From: an uncultured Faecalibacterium sp.
GTDB taxonomy: Bacteria; Bacillota; Clostridia; Oscillospirales; Ruminococcaceae
DNA: 54,371 bases
Reading direction: 5' to 3'
NCBI GenBank assembly: GCA_934561485.1
Contig: CAKTGS010000003.1
Span: 1 to 54,371 of the forward strand
Part shown: positions 23,284 through 31,353 of the stretch, piece after piece
How the letters are laid out: each line of letters opens with the position of its first letter
Numbering within the stretch: the stretch's first letter is position 1
Notes under the pieces: generated by a model
The model's input: the letters and a program-made list of their open reading frames with translations, nothing else
Told to the model about the DNA's origin: nothing
The model's database searches: none
Translations under genes and position numbers: made by a program

Positions 23284-24618
23284 TCATCCCCACGTGCCTA
23301 CGGCAATGTAGTAGCCGTAAATAACTTTTCCAGTCTGGGTGTCGGGGCTATTACCGGACACATTAAAGCCAGTCTTGCTTTGATTGTAACACCAAAGTCC
23401 GACTCTATTCGTTGACTGGAACGACATCGAATAACCGCGTGTCAGAGTAATGGCGGGTGTGGCATTAAAGGGAACCGGAAACGCAATCCAGCTCCCAGCA
23501 TCAACTTGCATCCATCCAAAACAGATCTGGATACCGCCGTTGAAGCGCACATAGTTGCCGCTGCAGGAAACCACAGCTGCCGCGCCTGCAGGACCCTGCG
23601 GGCCGGTTGCACCAGTGGCACCCGTTGCTCCCTGCGGGCCGGTGGCACCGGTCGCGCCGGTCTCGCCTTGCGGGCCGGTCTCACCCTGGGGTCCGGGGTC
23701 TCCTTTGTCGCCCTTGAAGGCACCGCTGTCGGCGGCTTCCTGCAGGGCGGCCTTGGCGGCCTTGGCGGAGTTTTTCGCTGCCGTTTCCGCCTGCTTGCGG
23801 GCTGTCTCTGCGGCGGCCCGCTCGGACTGTGCGTTTGTAGCCGCCTGCTCGGCCCCCTCTTTGGCAGTCTGGGCAGCCTTTGCGTTGTCTGCACTGGACG
23901 TCACGCTGTCGGTCATACTGGCAGCGGATGCTGCCGCGTCCTCTGCCGCCAGCAGGGCGGCGGCCTCGGAAGCAGCCGCGTTTTGGGCGCTGTCGGCTGC
24001 AGCACGCTCGCTGCCTGCGGCCTTGCCGGCGCTGGCTGCGGCGTCCTCGGCGCTCTGGCTGGCGGTCTCCTCCAAGGCGTTGATGACCGCCCGGGCCTGG
24101 GCCAGCAGCTGGGCTGTGGGGATGCCGGTGACGCCGTCCGACATGACGCCGCACAGGTCCTCGTCCAGGCGGGTGTCGGTGAGGTTGGCAGCGGTGATGG
24201 CCGTGCTGCCCGCCGGGCGGGTGATCTCGGCCAGGCACAGGTCGTACACCAGCGCGGTGCGGGTGATGGCCGGTGCCGTGGGGGTGCTGGATGCATCGCC
24301 GGTGAGCACCTGCAGGCTGGCCTTCCGGGCGGCGGCGTCATACCGCAGCACGATGCGGTCGATGCGGGGGCGGCTGCCATCCGCCAGGGGCAGGGTGATC
24401 GTGTCCGGGTCCCTCTTGACGATGCTGTAACCCGCAAAGCGCTCCGGGCGCACCCAGCCCAGACCGGCGCTGACGGTCACGTCCATGCCGCCTGCTGCCG
24501 TGACCACAAAGTCCTCGTCCGAGCTGTAGACGCCGCTGGTGCGGGGCGCATTGTAGGCGGCCACGTCTGCGGCGTCAAAGTCGTAGCCGTTGGCCGGGTA
24601 AAGTACGATGCTGCTCAA
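23284..24618 (-). CDS. Tail fibre / receptor-binding protein with collagen-like repeat
   Basis: This 444-residue protein has three parts. Residues 1-160 are a virion-anchoring domain (RIDRIVLRYDAAARKASL, LAEITRPAGSTAIT). About 165-300 is an Ala/Ser/Glu-rich coiled coil. About 303-348 is a Gly-X-Y collagen-like triple helix (GDKGDPGPQGETGPQGETG onward). The last 95 residues form a compact head (FGWMQVDAGSWIAFPVPF) likely to bind the host surface. Translation starts at TTG with AAGGAG eight bases upstream. A trimeric fibre is expected. Confidence 0.82.
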   Translation of the reverse strand: MSSIVLYPANGYDFDAADVAAYNAPRTSGVYSSDEDFVVTAAGGMDVTVSAGLGWVRPERFAGYSIVKRDPDTITLPLADGSRPRIDRIVLRYDAAARKASLQVLTGDASSTPTAPAITRTALVYDLCLAEITRPAGSTAITAANLTDTRLDEDLCGVMSDGVTGIPTAQLLAQARAVINALEETASQSAEDAAASAGKAAGSERAAADSAQNAAASEAAALLAAEDAAASAASMTDSVTSSADNAKAAQTAKEGAEQAATNAQSERAAAETARKQAETAAKNSAKAAKAALQEAADSGAFKGDKGDPGPQGETGPQGETGATGATGPQGATGATGATGPQGPAGAAAVVSCSGNYVRFNGGIQICFGWMQVDAGSWIAFPVPFNATPAITLTRGYSMSFQSTNRVGLWCYNQSKTGFNVSGNSPDTQTGKVIYGYYIAVGTWG

Positions 24619-24622
24619 AAAA

Positions 24623-25636
24623 TCATCTCCTTCGGATAACTGGAGTGCCTACCGTCAGTTTACGGCTGAGTTCTCCGTTTTTACTTGTCAATTCGATCTC
24701 TGTTACACGAGCAGAAGCTTCCAGCCGGACGCCGTCCACAATGCAGGTGACGATATCACCCAGTTGCGCACGGTCATCTGCAGGTACAAAGGTCAGACTG
24801 TCCACTTTCTTGCATTCCAGCAATTTTTCCACACCGCGCATGGCAAGGCGGTCCAGATATGCTTTATCTGTTGCAGATTCGCCATCGCCGGGCTGAATGT
24901 CACGGGCGTCCACGATGATTTCATGCCGATCCGCGCCTGTACTGCCGATATCGCCTACAATCACCTGCGCCCGGGAAGCTCCTTCACCTGCACCGAGCAC
25001 CAGTGCGACATTGGCATAGTCCACATCGCTCAGTTTGATCTGTACGCTTTCCAGGTTGCCGTAAGCGACCCGATACTTGAGGTTCGGGTTGCGCTCCGGC
25101 CGGTACAACCCGAAAAGCAACCGTTTCTGCTTGTTGCTGCCGGTCATTCGGACCCGATATCCAATATCCAGTGCCTGACAGATGGTTTGCGCATAATCAT
25201 ACAGGCTTTTGCCACTCAACTGCTGTGTGTAGGTCAAGCCGATACCGGCAGCGTCATCCAAAGTCAGGCCGGTAATGGCACGGCCGCCGTCAAAACACTC
25301 TGTAAAAAGTGCCCTCAGAGCGGTCTCTGCATCCTGCTGGGCGATGACGGTTGTGCTGACTCGCTGTCGGCACAAATCGGCCAAAGGATAGCCTGTGACG
25401 ACCCACGTTTTGCCGCCGCTTTCATTGTAGGCGGCCCGAAGCACGACAGCGTTGGTTGTGCCATGCTCTCGCAGATATTGCCCCGGGGCAAGGAGCCTGA
25501 CGTTTTCTGCAGTGTTTTCGACTTCCAGCAGAAATCTGCCGTCTGTATTGTATCCCCGCTTCCAGCTCATGGATTTCCAGCTTTCGATCCGGTGGATCGT
25601 TTCCAGCGTGGCAGGGTCGATCACGTCAAAAGTCAT
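24623..25636 (-). CDS. Tail protein, Gp37-like (ReqiPepy6 type)
   Basis: This 337-residue protein matches the siphovirus ReqiPepy6 Gp37-like family, which occupies the baseplate-hub/tail-lysin position after Dit. It begins MTFDVIDPATLETIHRIES with the family's W-rich MSWKRGYNTDGRFLLEVE segment and has LDRLAMRGVEKLLECKKV near the C terminus. I see no enzyme motif. Its ATG overlaps the dit stop by about eleven bases. Confidence 0.72.
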   Translation of the reverse strand: MTFDVIDPATLETIHRIESWKSMSWKRGYNTDGRFLLEVENTAENVRLLAPGQYLREHGTTNAVVLRAAYNESGGKTWVVTGYPLADLCRQRVSTTVIAQQDAETALRALFTECFDGGRAITGLTLDDAAGIGLTYTQQLSGKSLYDYAQTICQALDIGYRVRMTGSNKQKRLLFGLYRPERNPNLKYRVAYGNLESVQIKLSDVDYANVALVLGAGEGASRAQVIVGDIGSTGADRHEIIVDARDIQPGDGESATDKAYLDRLAMRGVEKLLECKKVDSLTFVPADDRAQLGDIVTCIVDGVRLEASARVTEIELTSKNGELSRKLTVGTPVIRRR

Positions 25637-26483
25637 CTGGATACACCCCCATATAAGCAGCGTTGAATGTCACACTGCACTGGAGATCTTCTGCACCGCT
25701 GTCGGCATCCGCTTTGAGCAGATTATCTCCGGATTCCAGATAGAAAAAGTCGCTGTCATCATCCAAGCAGGCCAAAGCGTCCTCAACGGCACTGGCAGAG
25801 ATCCTTTCGACCAGCAGCTGATTGTTATTCCGATACACTTTCAGCTGCTGGCCCTTGGAGAGGCTGGTGATCAACCGCAGCTTGGCACCGGAAATGCAGT
25901 TCAGCAGCACGGGGTTTTCAACCGGGACATCCGCTGTGAAAATCACAGCGAAAGGAGCACGGAAATCTCCCAGGTTTACAACGTTGACGAACGAGCTTTG
26001 ATTCCGCGCGCCAAACCGATGCGGCTCCGCGTAATTGATTGGAAAGTGAAAGCACGGCGTGTACCCGCCCAGCAGCGCAGAAGTGGCGTCAACTCTCTGC
26101 CAGTAGGGCAGGCGGCAGTACAGAATCGCTGAGAAGGTGCGCTTGTTGGGGCTGCCAGCCACCCGTGTTACATAGGGAGAACGCTTGACTGCATACTCAC
26201 AGAAGTAGACATCGTTGAGGATCAATCTGCCTTTGGAAAGAGGCGGAATCGCCTGCAGCAGCTCCTTCGCTGCCGCAGGGGTCCTGCACTCTCCGCTGAT
26301 CGTGCGCACCACGCTGCCCACAGTCTGATCGGTGATGGTTTCGCCGATCTGATTGACACCACGGGATGCGGAAATGCTAACATCTACGCCGGAGATCGGA
26401 TCAATATTTCCGTCCAGGCCTGTACCGGCATTGATGTAGACAGTCCGCCCATTGTCGGACTGGATCGTGATCTTATACGCCAA
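25626..26483 (-). CDS. Distal tail protein (Dit)
   Basis: This 285-residue protein sits in the canonical Dit slot directly after the tape measure. It has the N-terminal beta belt (ISGVDVSISASRGVNQIGET) and RTISGECRTPAAAKELL, followed by a galectin-like C-terminal half with AVIFTADVPVENPVLLNC. The best start is TTG at 26481-26483, seven bases after AAAGGAGT; a GTG nine bases earlier would lie on the Shine-Dalgarno itself. It overlaps the tape measure end by eleven bases. Confidence 0.75.
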   Translation of the reverse strand: MAYKITIQSDNGRTVYINAGTGLDGNIDPISGVDVSISASRGVNQIGETITDQTVGSVVRTISGECRTPAAAKELLQAIPPLSKGRLILNDVYFCEYAVKRSPYVTRVAGSPNKRTFSAILYCRLPYWQRVDATSALLGGYTPCFHFPINYAEPHRFGARNQSSFVNVVNLGDFRAPFAVIFTADVPVENPVLLNCISGAKLRLITSLSKGQQLKVYRNNNQLLVERISASAVEDALACLDDDSDFFYLESGDNLLKADADSGAEDLQCSVTFNAAYMGVYPDDF

Positions 26484-28683
26484 CGAGAGCACTCCTTTCT
26501 GCCAGCCAGATCGCGTCCCGCATCACATCAGCGGCGGTGTTGTCGTCATCCACCGTCACATACTGGATGATCGTCACACCGCTCTTGGTCGGCTCTGATC
26601 CGGAACTGCTTGGGGTGGAGCCTGGCTGAGGGGTCGGATCATCCGCCGGGCTTGGGGTCGGTGTGCTGGGAGTGTCGATCGTGGTCACTGCACCGCGCTT
26701 GTTCAAGCTCGCTGCGGTTTTGCCCAGAGACACCAGCAGAGCAGCCAGGCCTGCAATGGCCACGGCGGCCAGCGCCCAGCCAACACCGGGAATTGCGGAC
26801 AGCGTGGAGATGACGGCAGAGATCACACCGGACAGGGCTGTGCCGATGGTGCCGACCATGCTGCCGATCGCTGCGAACAGCTGCGGGAAAAAGGAGGTGA
26901 TGCCGCCGGACAGTGACTGCCCCAGCAGGTTTGCCATGCTGCCAAGGGTGGGAATGGCCCCCTGCAGGGACTGCCCGATGTTTCCGAGCCATCCGGACAC
27001 CTTGCCTGCCAGGGGCGCAAGATTCTTGCTCAGGCCGCTGCCGATGGTCTCGGCAATGTTTTTGCCCAGGCCAAAAACACCGGCCCAGCCCTTTTCGCTG
27101 TAGGCATCGTTCAGGGCGGTCAGCCATCCGGTGATGGTCTTATCGGCCCACTGCTTCTGACTGGAGCTCATGCCGTTGTAGACGCCCTCCAGCACAAACT
27201 CTCCAATACCGGCCCAGTCTTTATTTTTGATTGCAGAGACCAGATTTTTGACCGAGCCGATCGGGCCATCGTTCACCAGCTTCTGGATGTTGCTCGACAT
27301 GGTGGAGAACGGCTTTGCGACACCGTCCGCAGCGGCCTCTGCAGCATCACGCAGAGCGGGGATGCCCTGTGTGATGCCGTCCACGAACTGCTGCATCATC
27401 TCGGGCATCCACTGGTCATCGCCGGCCAGAGGCCCCTCGTCAGGGGTCGTGTGGTGCAGAAATTTCGCAACAGCGCCCGCCGCCTCTTTGGCTGCATTGC
27501 TGACCGCCGCGATTTTGTCCTTGATGCCCTGGACAAAGTTAGCGATAATATCATGGCCCCAGGTCAGGGCATCCTTGCCGAGCTGCACGGCCTTTTCGGC
27601 TACCGCTTCGCCCACCTGCAGCATTGCGCGGCCGGCTTCAGGGGCGTTCTTGATCAGCGCTTCTGCCAAAGCCATAACCAGCTTTGCCGCAGCAAGAGCG
27701 ATTTGGGGCAGATTGTCCACCAGCGAAGTGACCAGGTTCACCACCAGCTGTCCGCCGGCAGCAACGATCTTGTCGGCATTGTTCTCCAGATAGCTGGCCA
27801 GACCGGTAAGCATCTGAGTAGCGCTGGTCGCCAGCTGGGGAATCTCCTGCACCAGTTTTCCGGCAAAATCTGAGGCGATGTCCACCGCAGCGGTCGCCAT
27901 ACCGGCAATGCCGCCGCTCCGGAAACCATCCGTCAGGGCAGTCATAGCTTCCGTCACATAGGGAAGGACCTGCGCACCGAGCGCGTTTTTGAAACCGGTG
28001 CCGATGGTGGTCAGATCCTGCAGAGCATCCTTGAAGCTGGCCGATGCAGCTACCGCTTCATCGCTCATGACGCCGCCAAGCTCATTGACCGCCTGCTTCA
28101 TGGCAGCGGTGTCCTCGGCACTTGTGTTGAGCAGAGGCCCTAGCTCCTGTGCACTTTTGCCCAGCAGAGTGGTGGCAATGTTGGTGCGCTCTGCACCCTC
28201 TTCCATGCCCTGCAGACCGGTCACGACTGCGGAAAAGACATCCTCGGTGGACATGGACTTCACCTGATCCATGCTCAAGCCGACTGCCCGGAAAGCCGCA
28301 ACCTGATCATCAGAGGCATCAGCCACAGCCTTTGTCAGCGTTTTCATGCCGCCTTTCAGGCTGTCGATGGAAGCACCGCAGTGGCCGAGGACGGCATCCC
28401 ACTCCTGATAGGCTTTTGCGCTGATCCCCAGCTTCTGGCTCTGTTTGTCGATGGTGTCGCCCACGCTGGCCACATTGTCCGCAAACTTAAAAACCGCCGT
28501 ACCTGCTGCAGCAATGCTTGCAGCGGCACCAGCGGCAAATTTTGCGGCACCGGAAACCAGTTTTCCCAGCTTGTCCTGGGTGCTTTGGGCAGCCTTGTCG
28601 GTTTTGCCCAGGCTCTTCTCGGCTTCGGAGCTGTCGATCATAATGGAGCCGAAAAGCTTGAAAATTTCAGTCCCGCTCGCCAT
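26473..28683 (-). CDS. Tape measure protein
   Basis: This 736-residue protein sets tail length. The N-terminal part (IFKLFGSIMIDSSEAEKSL) leads into the phage-minor-tail domain around GISAKAYQEWDAVLGHCGAS. The middle is helical with hydrophobic stretches (LPQIALAAAKLVMALAEALI), and there is a strong hydrophobic segment near 655-680 (VGWALAAVAIAGLAALLVSL). The C terminus has a Ser/Thr/Pro linker. A tail of roughly 100-110 nm would follow from the family rule of about 0.15 nm per residue. Confidence 0.92.
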   Translation of the reverse strand: MASGTEIFKLFGSIMIDSSEAEKSLGKTDKAAQSTQDKLGKLVSGAAKFAAGAAASIAAAGTAVFKFADNVASVGDTIDKQSQKLGISAKAYQEWDAVLGHCGASIDSLKGGMKTLTKAVADASDDQVAAFRAVGLSMDQVKSMSTEDVFSAVVTGLQGMEEGAERTNIATTLLGKSAQELGPLLNTSAEDTAAMKQAVNELGGVMSDEAVAASASFKDALQDLTTIGTGFKNALGAQVLPYVTEAMTALTDGFRSGGIAGMATAAVDIASDFAGKLVQEIPQLATSATQMLTGLASYLENNADKIVAAGGQLVVNLVTSLVDNLPQIALAAAKLVMALAEALIKNAPEAGRAMLQVGEAVAEKAVQLGKDALTWGHDIIANFVQGIKDKIAAVSNAAKEAAGAVAKFLHHTTPDEGPLAGDDQWMPEMMQQFVDGITQGIPALRDAAEAAADGVAKPFSTMSSNIQKLVNDGPIGSVKNLVSAIKNKDWAGIGEFVLEGVYNGMSSSQKQWADKTITGWLTALNDAYSEKGWAGVFGLGKNIAETIGSGLSKNLAPLAGKVSGWLGNIGQSLQGAIPTLGSMANLLGQSLSGGITSFFPQLFAAIGSMVGTIGTALSGVISAVISTLSAIPGVGWALAAVAIAGLAALLVSLGKTAASLNKRGAVTTIDTPSTPTPSPADDPTPQPGSTPSSSGSEPTKSGVTIIQYVTVDDDNTAADVMRDAIWLAERSALVGV

Positions 28684-28960
28684 CGTGCACCTCCTCCCAG
28701 GTCAGATTCATCAGCTTTGCGGCATCGGCATAGATGTCCCCGATACTCTTTACCGGTTCTGCCCGGTGCGTTGTGGCCCGGACAAAATCGGCAAACCTGG
28801 GAAATTCATCTTCATACCGGATGTACCAGCGCAGGCGCTTTTCTTCTTTTTCGATCAGCTCCATCATGCGGTCAATATAGCTGACGGCTTCATCCCATTC
28901 CCAGCTGTCCAGGAACGATACGTTGCCGCCATACCGATGCAGCAGTGCATCAATGATCAC
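28667..28960 (-). CDS. Tail assembly chaperone, frameshift (T) part
   Basis: This 97-codon frame overlaps the end of the preceding chaperone gene and ends inside the tape measure start. Its only independent start is a GTG (MIIDALLHRYGG) without a ribosome binding site. The -1 frame runs open from the T7 slippery site at 28987-28993 straight into it, so the likely product is a G-T fusion of 214 residues, as in lambda gpGT. The segment MELIEKEEKRLRWYIRYEDE and LMNLTWEEVHDGE are typical of Gp15/DUF-type tail chaperones. Confidence 0.78.
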   Translation of the reverse strand: MIIDALLHRYGGNVSFLDSWEWDEAVSYIDRMMELIEKEEKRLRWYIRYEDEFPRFADFVRATTHRAEPVKSIGDIYADAAKLMNLTWEEVHDGERD

Positions 28961-29310
28961 ATCCGCATGATGCGCTTGACTTTGGTAAAAAAACTGATCA
29001 GGTCGTTTTCTTCGGTCAGCTGGATGATGGCATCGGCCAGGGCGTTGAGGTCCATGCTGCGCACGGCCTCGCCGTTCGGCTGTTCCAGCGGACCTGCCAG
29101 AAAGCTGAAGATCAGCTGCTCGCCGCCTTTGCTGTCGATTGCCTTTTCCAGGCAGCTGCCCAGAAATCCGATTCCGGCCATGCTCTTGGCCTCTTCGGTC
29201 TCAGCCTTGGAGACCGCTTCGATCAGCTTATTGATGGGGTCGGTCAGATCCATGGCCCGCAGCACACGCAGGGCCGGAAAAATATCGCCGCCGTTGAGTT
29301 TACGCATCAT
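28957..29310 (-). CDS. Tail assembly chaperone, G part
   Basis: This 117-residue helical protein sits between the major tail protein and the tape measure, the position of lambda gpG. It starts MMRKLNGGDIF after GGAGG and ends near the slippery heptamer that encodes Phe107-Phe108. It is thought to hold the tape measure protein during tail assembly. The unshifted product ends ten codons after the slip site. Confidence 0.8.
   Translation of the reverse strand: MMRKLNGGDIFPALRVLRAMDLTDPINKLIEAVSKAETEEAKSMAGIGFLGSCLEKAIDSKGGEQLIFSFLAGPLEQPNGEAVRSMDLNALADAIIQLTEENDLISFFTKVKRIMRM
28987..28993 (-). promoter_or_regulatory. Predicted -1 ribosomal frameshift site
   Basis: The minus strand has T-TTT-TTT in the correct phase (AGT TTT TTT ACC). 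A -1 slip there continues as YQSQAHHADVIIDALL without a stop and joins the downstream chaperone frame. Confidence 0.75.
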
Positions 29311-29925
29311 TTATTCCTCCGAAATCTTAGGATAATAGATCTTGAAAGGCGGGGTGTCCGGGTCGTCCGGACCGTAGTGTGCCGTCAGGGTCAGCGCCAG
29401 AGACCCCTCTTCGCCGTCTTTGGGATTGAGGGACAGATCCGCCGTGTTGAAGGCATTGAAGATGGTGACGATGACAGGCTTCTCGCTGCCGCTGATCCGC
29501 CCGATGTAACTCAGGCTGCCGATGTAGTCCTCATCTTCCAGTGCATCTTTGGGTGCAATGACGGTGTAATCCTTACCCGCGGTGCTGTCGCTGGTGTCCA
29601 GCTTGGCCGCAGCCAAAGACATCTTGAGGTTTTCAGCAGTGATCTCCTGTACGGTAGTCTGCAGCGTGGATGCCCAGTTGTCCAGGATCCAGTTGCCTGC
29701 AGTGTTTTCGGGTACACCATCAATGCTCAGATAGTGGCCGTTCTTCGTGGCGGTGAAGGTGCTGCCGCCGGATGTGGCGCCGAGGATCTTCTTGCTGCTG
29801 CGCGCAGTTTCGTAGGTGTCTGTGGCCGGGTCGTAGTCCTTGACCAGGATGCCTGCACCCAGCAGCAGGTGCGCTTTGGTCTCGGAGGTCTGGCCGGTCA
29901 TGCGCTTATGGTTAAAAATGCTCAT
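29311..29925 (-). CDS. Major tail (tube) protein
   Basis: This 204-residue protein lies directly before the tail chaperones, the position of the tube protein in long-tailed siphoviruses. It reads SIFNHKRMTGQTSETKAHLL at the start, and its beta-rich body contains TATKNGHYLSIDGVPENTAG and SLALTLTAHYGPDD near the end. Many copies would form the tail tube around the tape measure. It ends one base before the chaperone start. Confidence 0.8.
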   Translation of the reverse strand: MSIFNHKRMTGQTSETKAHLLLGAGILVKDYDPATDTYETARSSKKILGATSGGSTFTATKNGHYLSIDGVPENTAGNWILDNWASTLQTTVQEITAENLKMSLAAAKLDTSDSTAGKDYTVIAPKDALEDEDYIGSLSYIGRISGSEKPVIVTIFNAFNTADLSLNPKDGEEGSLALTLTAHYGPDDPDTPPFKIYYPKISEE

Positions 29926-29928
29926 GTG

Positions 29929-30315
29929 TTAGCCTCCCATGATTTTAAAGTCGAATGTGACAAGGCGGCGGTATATGGATTTGTCGCTGTCCTCTACAGG
30001 ATCACTCCGGCCGGAAAACAGCCAATAAAAAAGCGCATCCGAGCAGGATGCAAAATCATCCAGCCCGGTGCGCAATTTTTCTGCGAGAGCATCCACATCG
30101 CCCGCCGATGTTTTCCCGATGATCTGGCAGGACAGCGTACCTCGCAGCACGCTGCCCTCGGCCCAGATCGTAGCGGTATAGCTGATACGAGGATAACCGG
30201 CGGCAGCGCTGCGTGTATAAAACACGTTTTCGCTGCTCAGGCCGGTCACCTCTGCGATTTTTGTGCCGATGGCCCGCTTGAACAGGTCAAAGGCGGAATC
30301 AGTCCTCTGTGCCAT
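29929..30315 (-). CDS. Tail terminator-like protein
   Basis: This 128-residue protein precedes the tube gene, where the tail terminator normally lies. It has helical FDLFKRAIGTKIAEVTGL and beta segments with LRGTLSCQIIGKTSAGDVD, and closes with YRRLVTFDFKIMGG. The terminator caps the tube and joins it to the head. The family is diverse, and the call rests on length, fold impression and position. It overlaps the gene before it by 17 bases. Confidence 0.65.
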   Translation of the reverse strand: MAQRTDSAFDLFKRAIGTKIAEVTGLSSENVFYTRSAAAGYPRISYTATIWAEGSVLRGTLSCQIIGKTSAGDVDALAEKLRTGLDDFASCSDALFYWLFSGRSDPVEDSDKSIYRRLVTFDFKIMGG

Positions 30316-30766
30316 CGGGCTGCATCTCCTCTTCGTTGATCAGGCCCATGGCCTTGTTTTCATCCTCGACCGCTGAAAGGTAGTGCCCCTCAATGATGCG
30401 GATCTGATCAATGTTGCTCTGCACCGATGCCCGCAGGATGCCGCGGGGCGGCTGATGTCCATCTCCCAGTTCCTGCAGCACACCATACCATGTGTTATGT
30501 TTGATGCCGACCTGCAGGTCCGTCTCCTGCTTGCGGACCCAGTAAGAAAAAGCCCCGCCTTTGCCATAAAAGCGGGACTTGATCGTTAAGCGGCCCATGT
30601 GTGGGCGGAGCTGCGAAGCCTTGCGGCACTCCCGGACGATGTACTTGCCTACATCCCGCAGCGCCGCGCGGCTCAGCTCCCGGATGGTATACTGGGTGCG
30701 GTCGATGCTGGACTGGTAAGTAATTCCGTTTTTGGTGATCTTCATGCCGGACGGCGGATTTGCCAT
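30299..30766 (-). CDS. HK97 gp10-like head-tail joining protein
   Basis: This 155-residue protein has the layout of HK97 gp10 / minor structural proteins: N-terminal ITKNGITYQSSIDRTQYTI, the AALRDVGKYIVRECRKAS helix, and a C-terminal KHNTWYGVLQELGDGHQPPR segment where the family motif 'YA..-E-F-G' is expected. It probably acts in head-tail completion. It lies between the closure and terminator genes. Confidence 0.72.
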   Translation of the reverse strand: MANPPSGMKITKNGITYQSSIDRTQYTIRELSRAALRDVGKYIVRECRKASQLRPHMGRLTIKSRFYGKGGAFSYWVRKQETDLQVGIKHNTWYGVLQELGDGHQPPRGILRASVQSNIDQIRIIEGHYLSAVEDENKAMGLINEEEMQPDGTED

Positions 30767-31066
30767 TTAATCGGCCCCCTTGCGCTGGCAGTGCAGCTCG
30801 ATGAAATCGCCGGACAGATAGGTGCGGATGACGGTGTACTGCACATCGGCCACCCGCACCTTCTGCTGCCCGGAATATTCCTGCTCATAAACTTTAAGAA
30901 CGATCTCTGGGCGGTAGTCGGTGTTGGCCGCCTGGTAGAACTCCGATGCGGTCACGCTGGAAAGCGTGCCGATCACCGGCGTTTCCTGCTGCACCGTGCG
31001 CTGCTCATGATCCTCCGTCTGGACGTAGGTCTCCTGGATCAGCGCGGCTTCAACGTACCGCTGCAT
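30767..31066 (-). CDS. Phage head closure / adaptor protein
   Basis: This 99-residue protein (start MQRYVEAALI with AGGAG seven bases upstream) fits the head-closure (stopper) slot by size and by its beta-rich make-up (RPEIVLKVYEQEYSGQQKVR, VRVADVQYTVIRTYLSGDFI). Its reading frame begins inside the preceding connector gene. Function is inferred from position. Confidence 0.65.
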   Translation of the reverse strand: MQRYVEAALIQETYVQTEDHEQRTVQQETPVIGTLSSVTASEFYQAANTDYRPEIVLKVYEQEYSGQQKVRVADVQYTVIRTYLSGDFIELHCQRKGAD

Positions 31067-31340
31067 TGCTGTCACTCCTGTCTGTGTATCCGATGGCACT
31101 CATCAGCTGCGCCTTCTGCTCATCGTAAGCCGCCTTGAGCCGGTCATACTGATCAGCTTCCCCAAAGTTGGCCTTGCAGTAGGTGATGACGGCGCGGACG
31201 ATCAGAGGCTTGTCCTGGTTGTTCCGTGCGGACACCCCAGCGATCTCCAGATCATCCAGTGCTGCTTCGATGAGCGCGGAAAGCTCTGCGTCAAAGACAG
31301 CTGCAGTGATCCGCAGCGCTCGCTTTACCTGTTCAAGCAT
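31050..31340 (-). CDS. Head-tail connector (gp6-like adaptor)
   Basis: This 96-residue all-helical protein matches the phage gp6-like / DNA-packaging adaptor family: MLEQVKRALRITAAVFD, EIAGVSARNNQDKPLIVRAV and YCKANFGEADQYDRLKAAYD are characteristic. It forms the ring below the portal. It follows the capsid gene by 13 bases and overlaps the next gene by 17. Confidence 0.85.
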   Translation of the reverse strand: MLEQVKRALRITAAVFDAELSALIEAALDDLEIAGVSARNNQDKPLIVRAVITYCKANFGEADQYDRLKAAYDEQKAQLMSAIGYTDRSDSNAAVR

Positions 31341-31353
31341 GATGGTTTACCTC

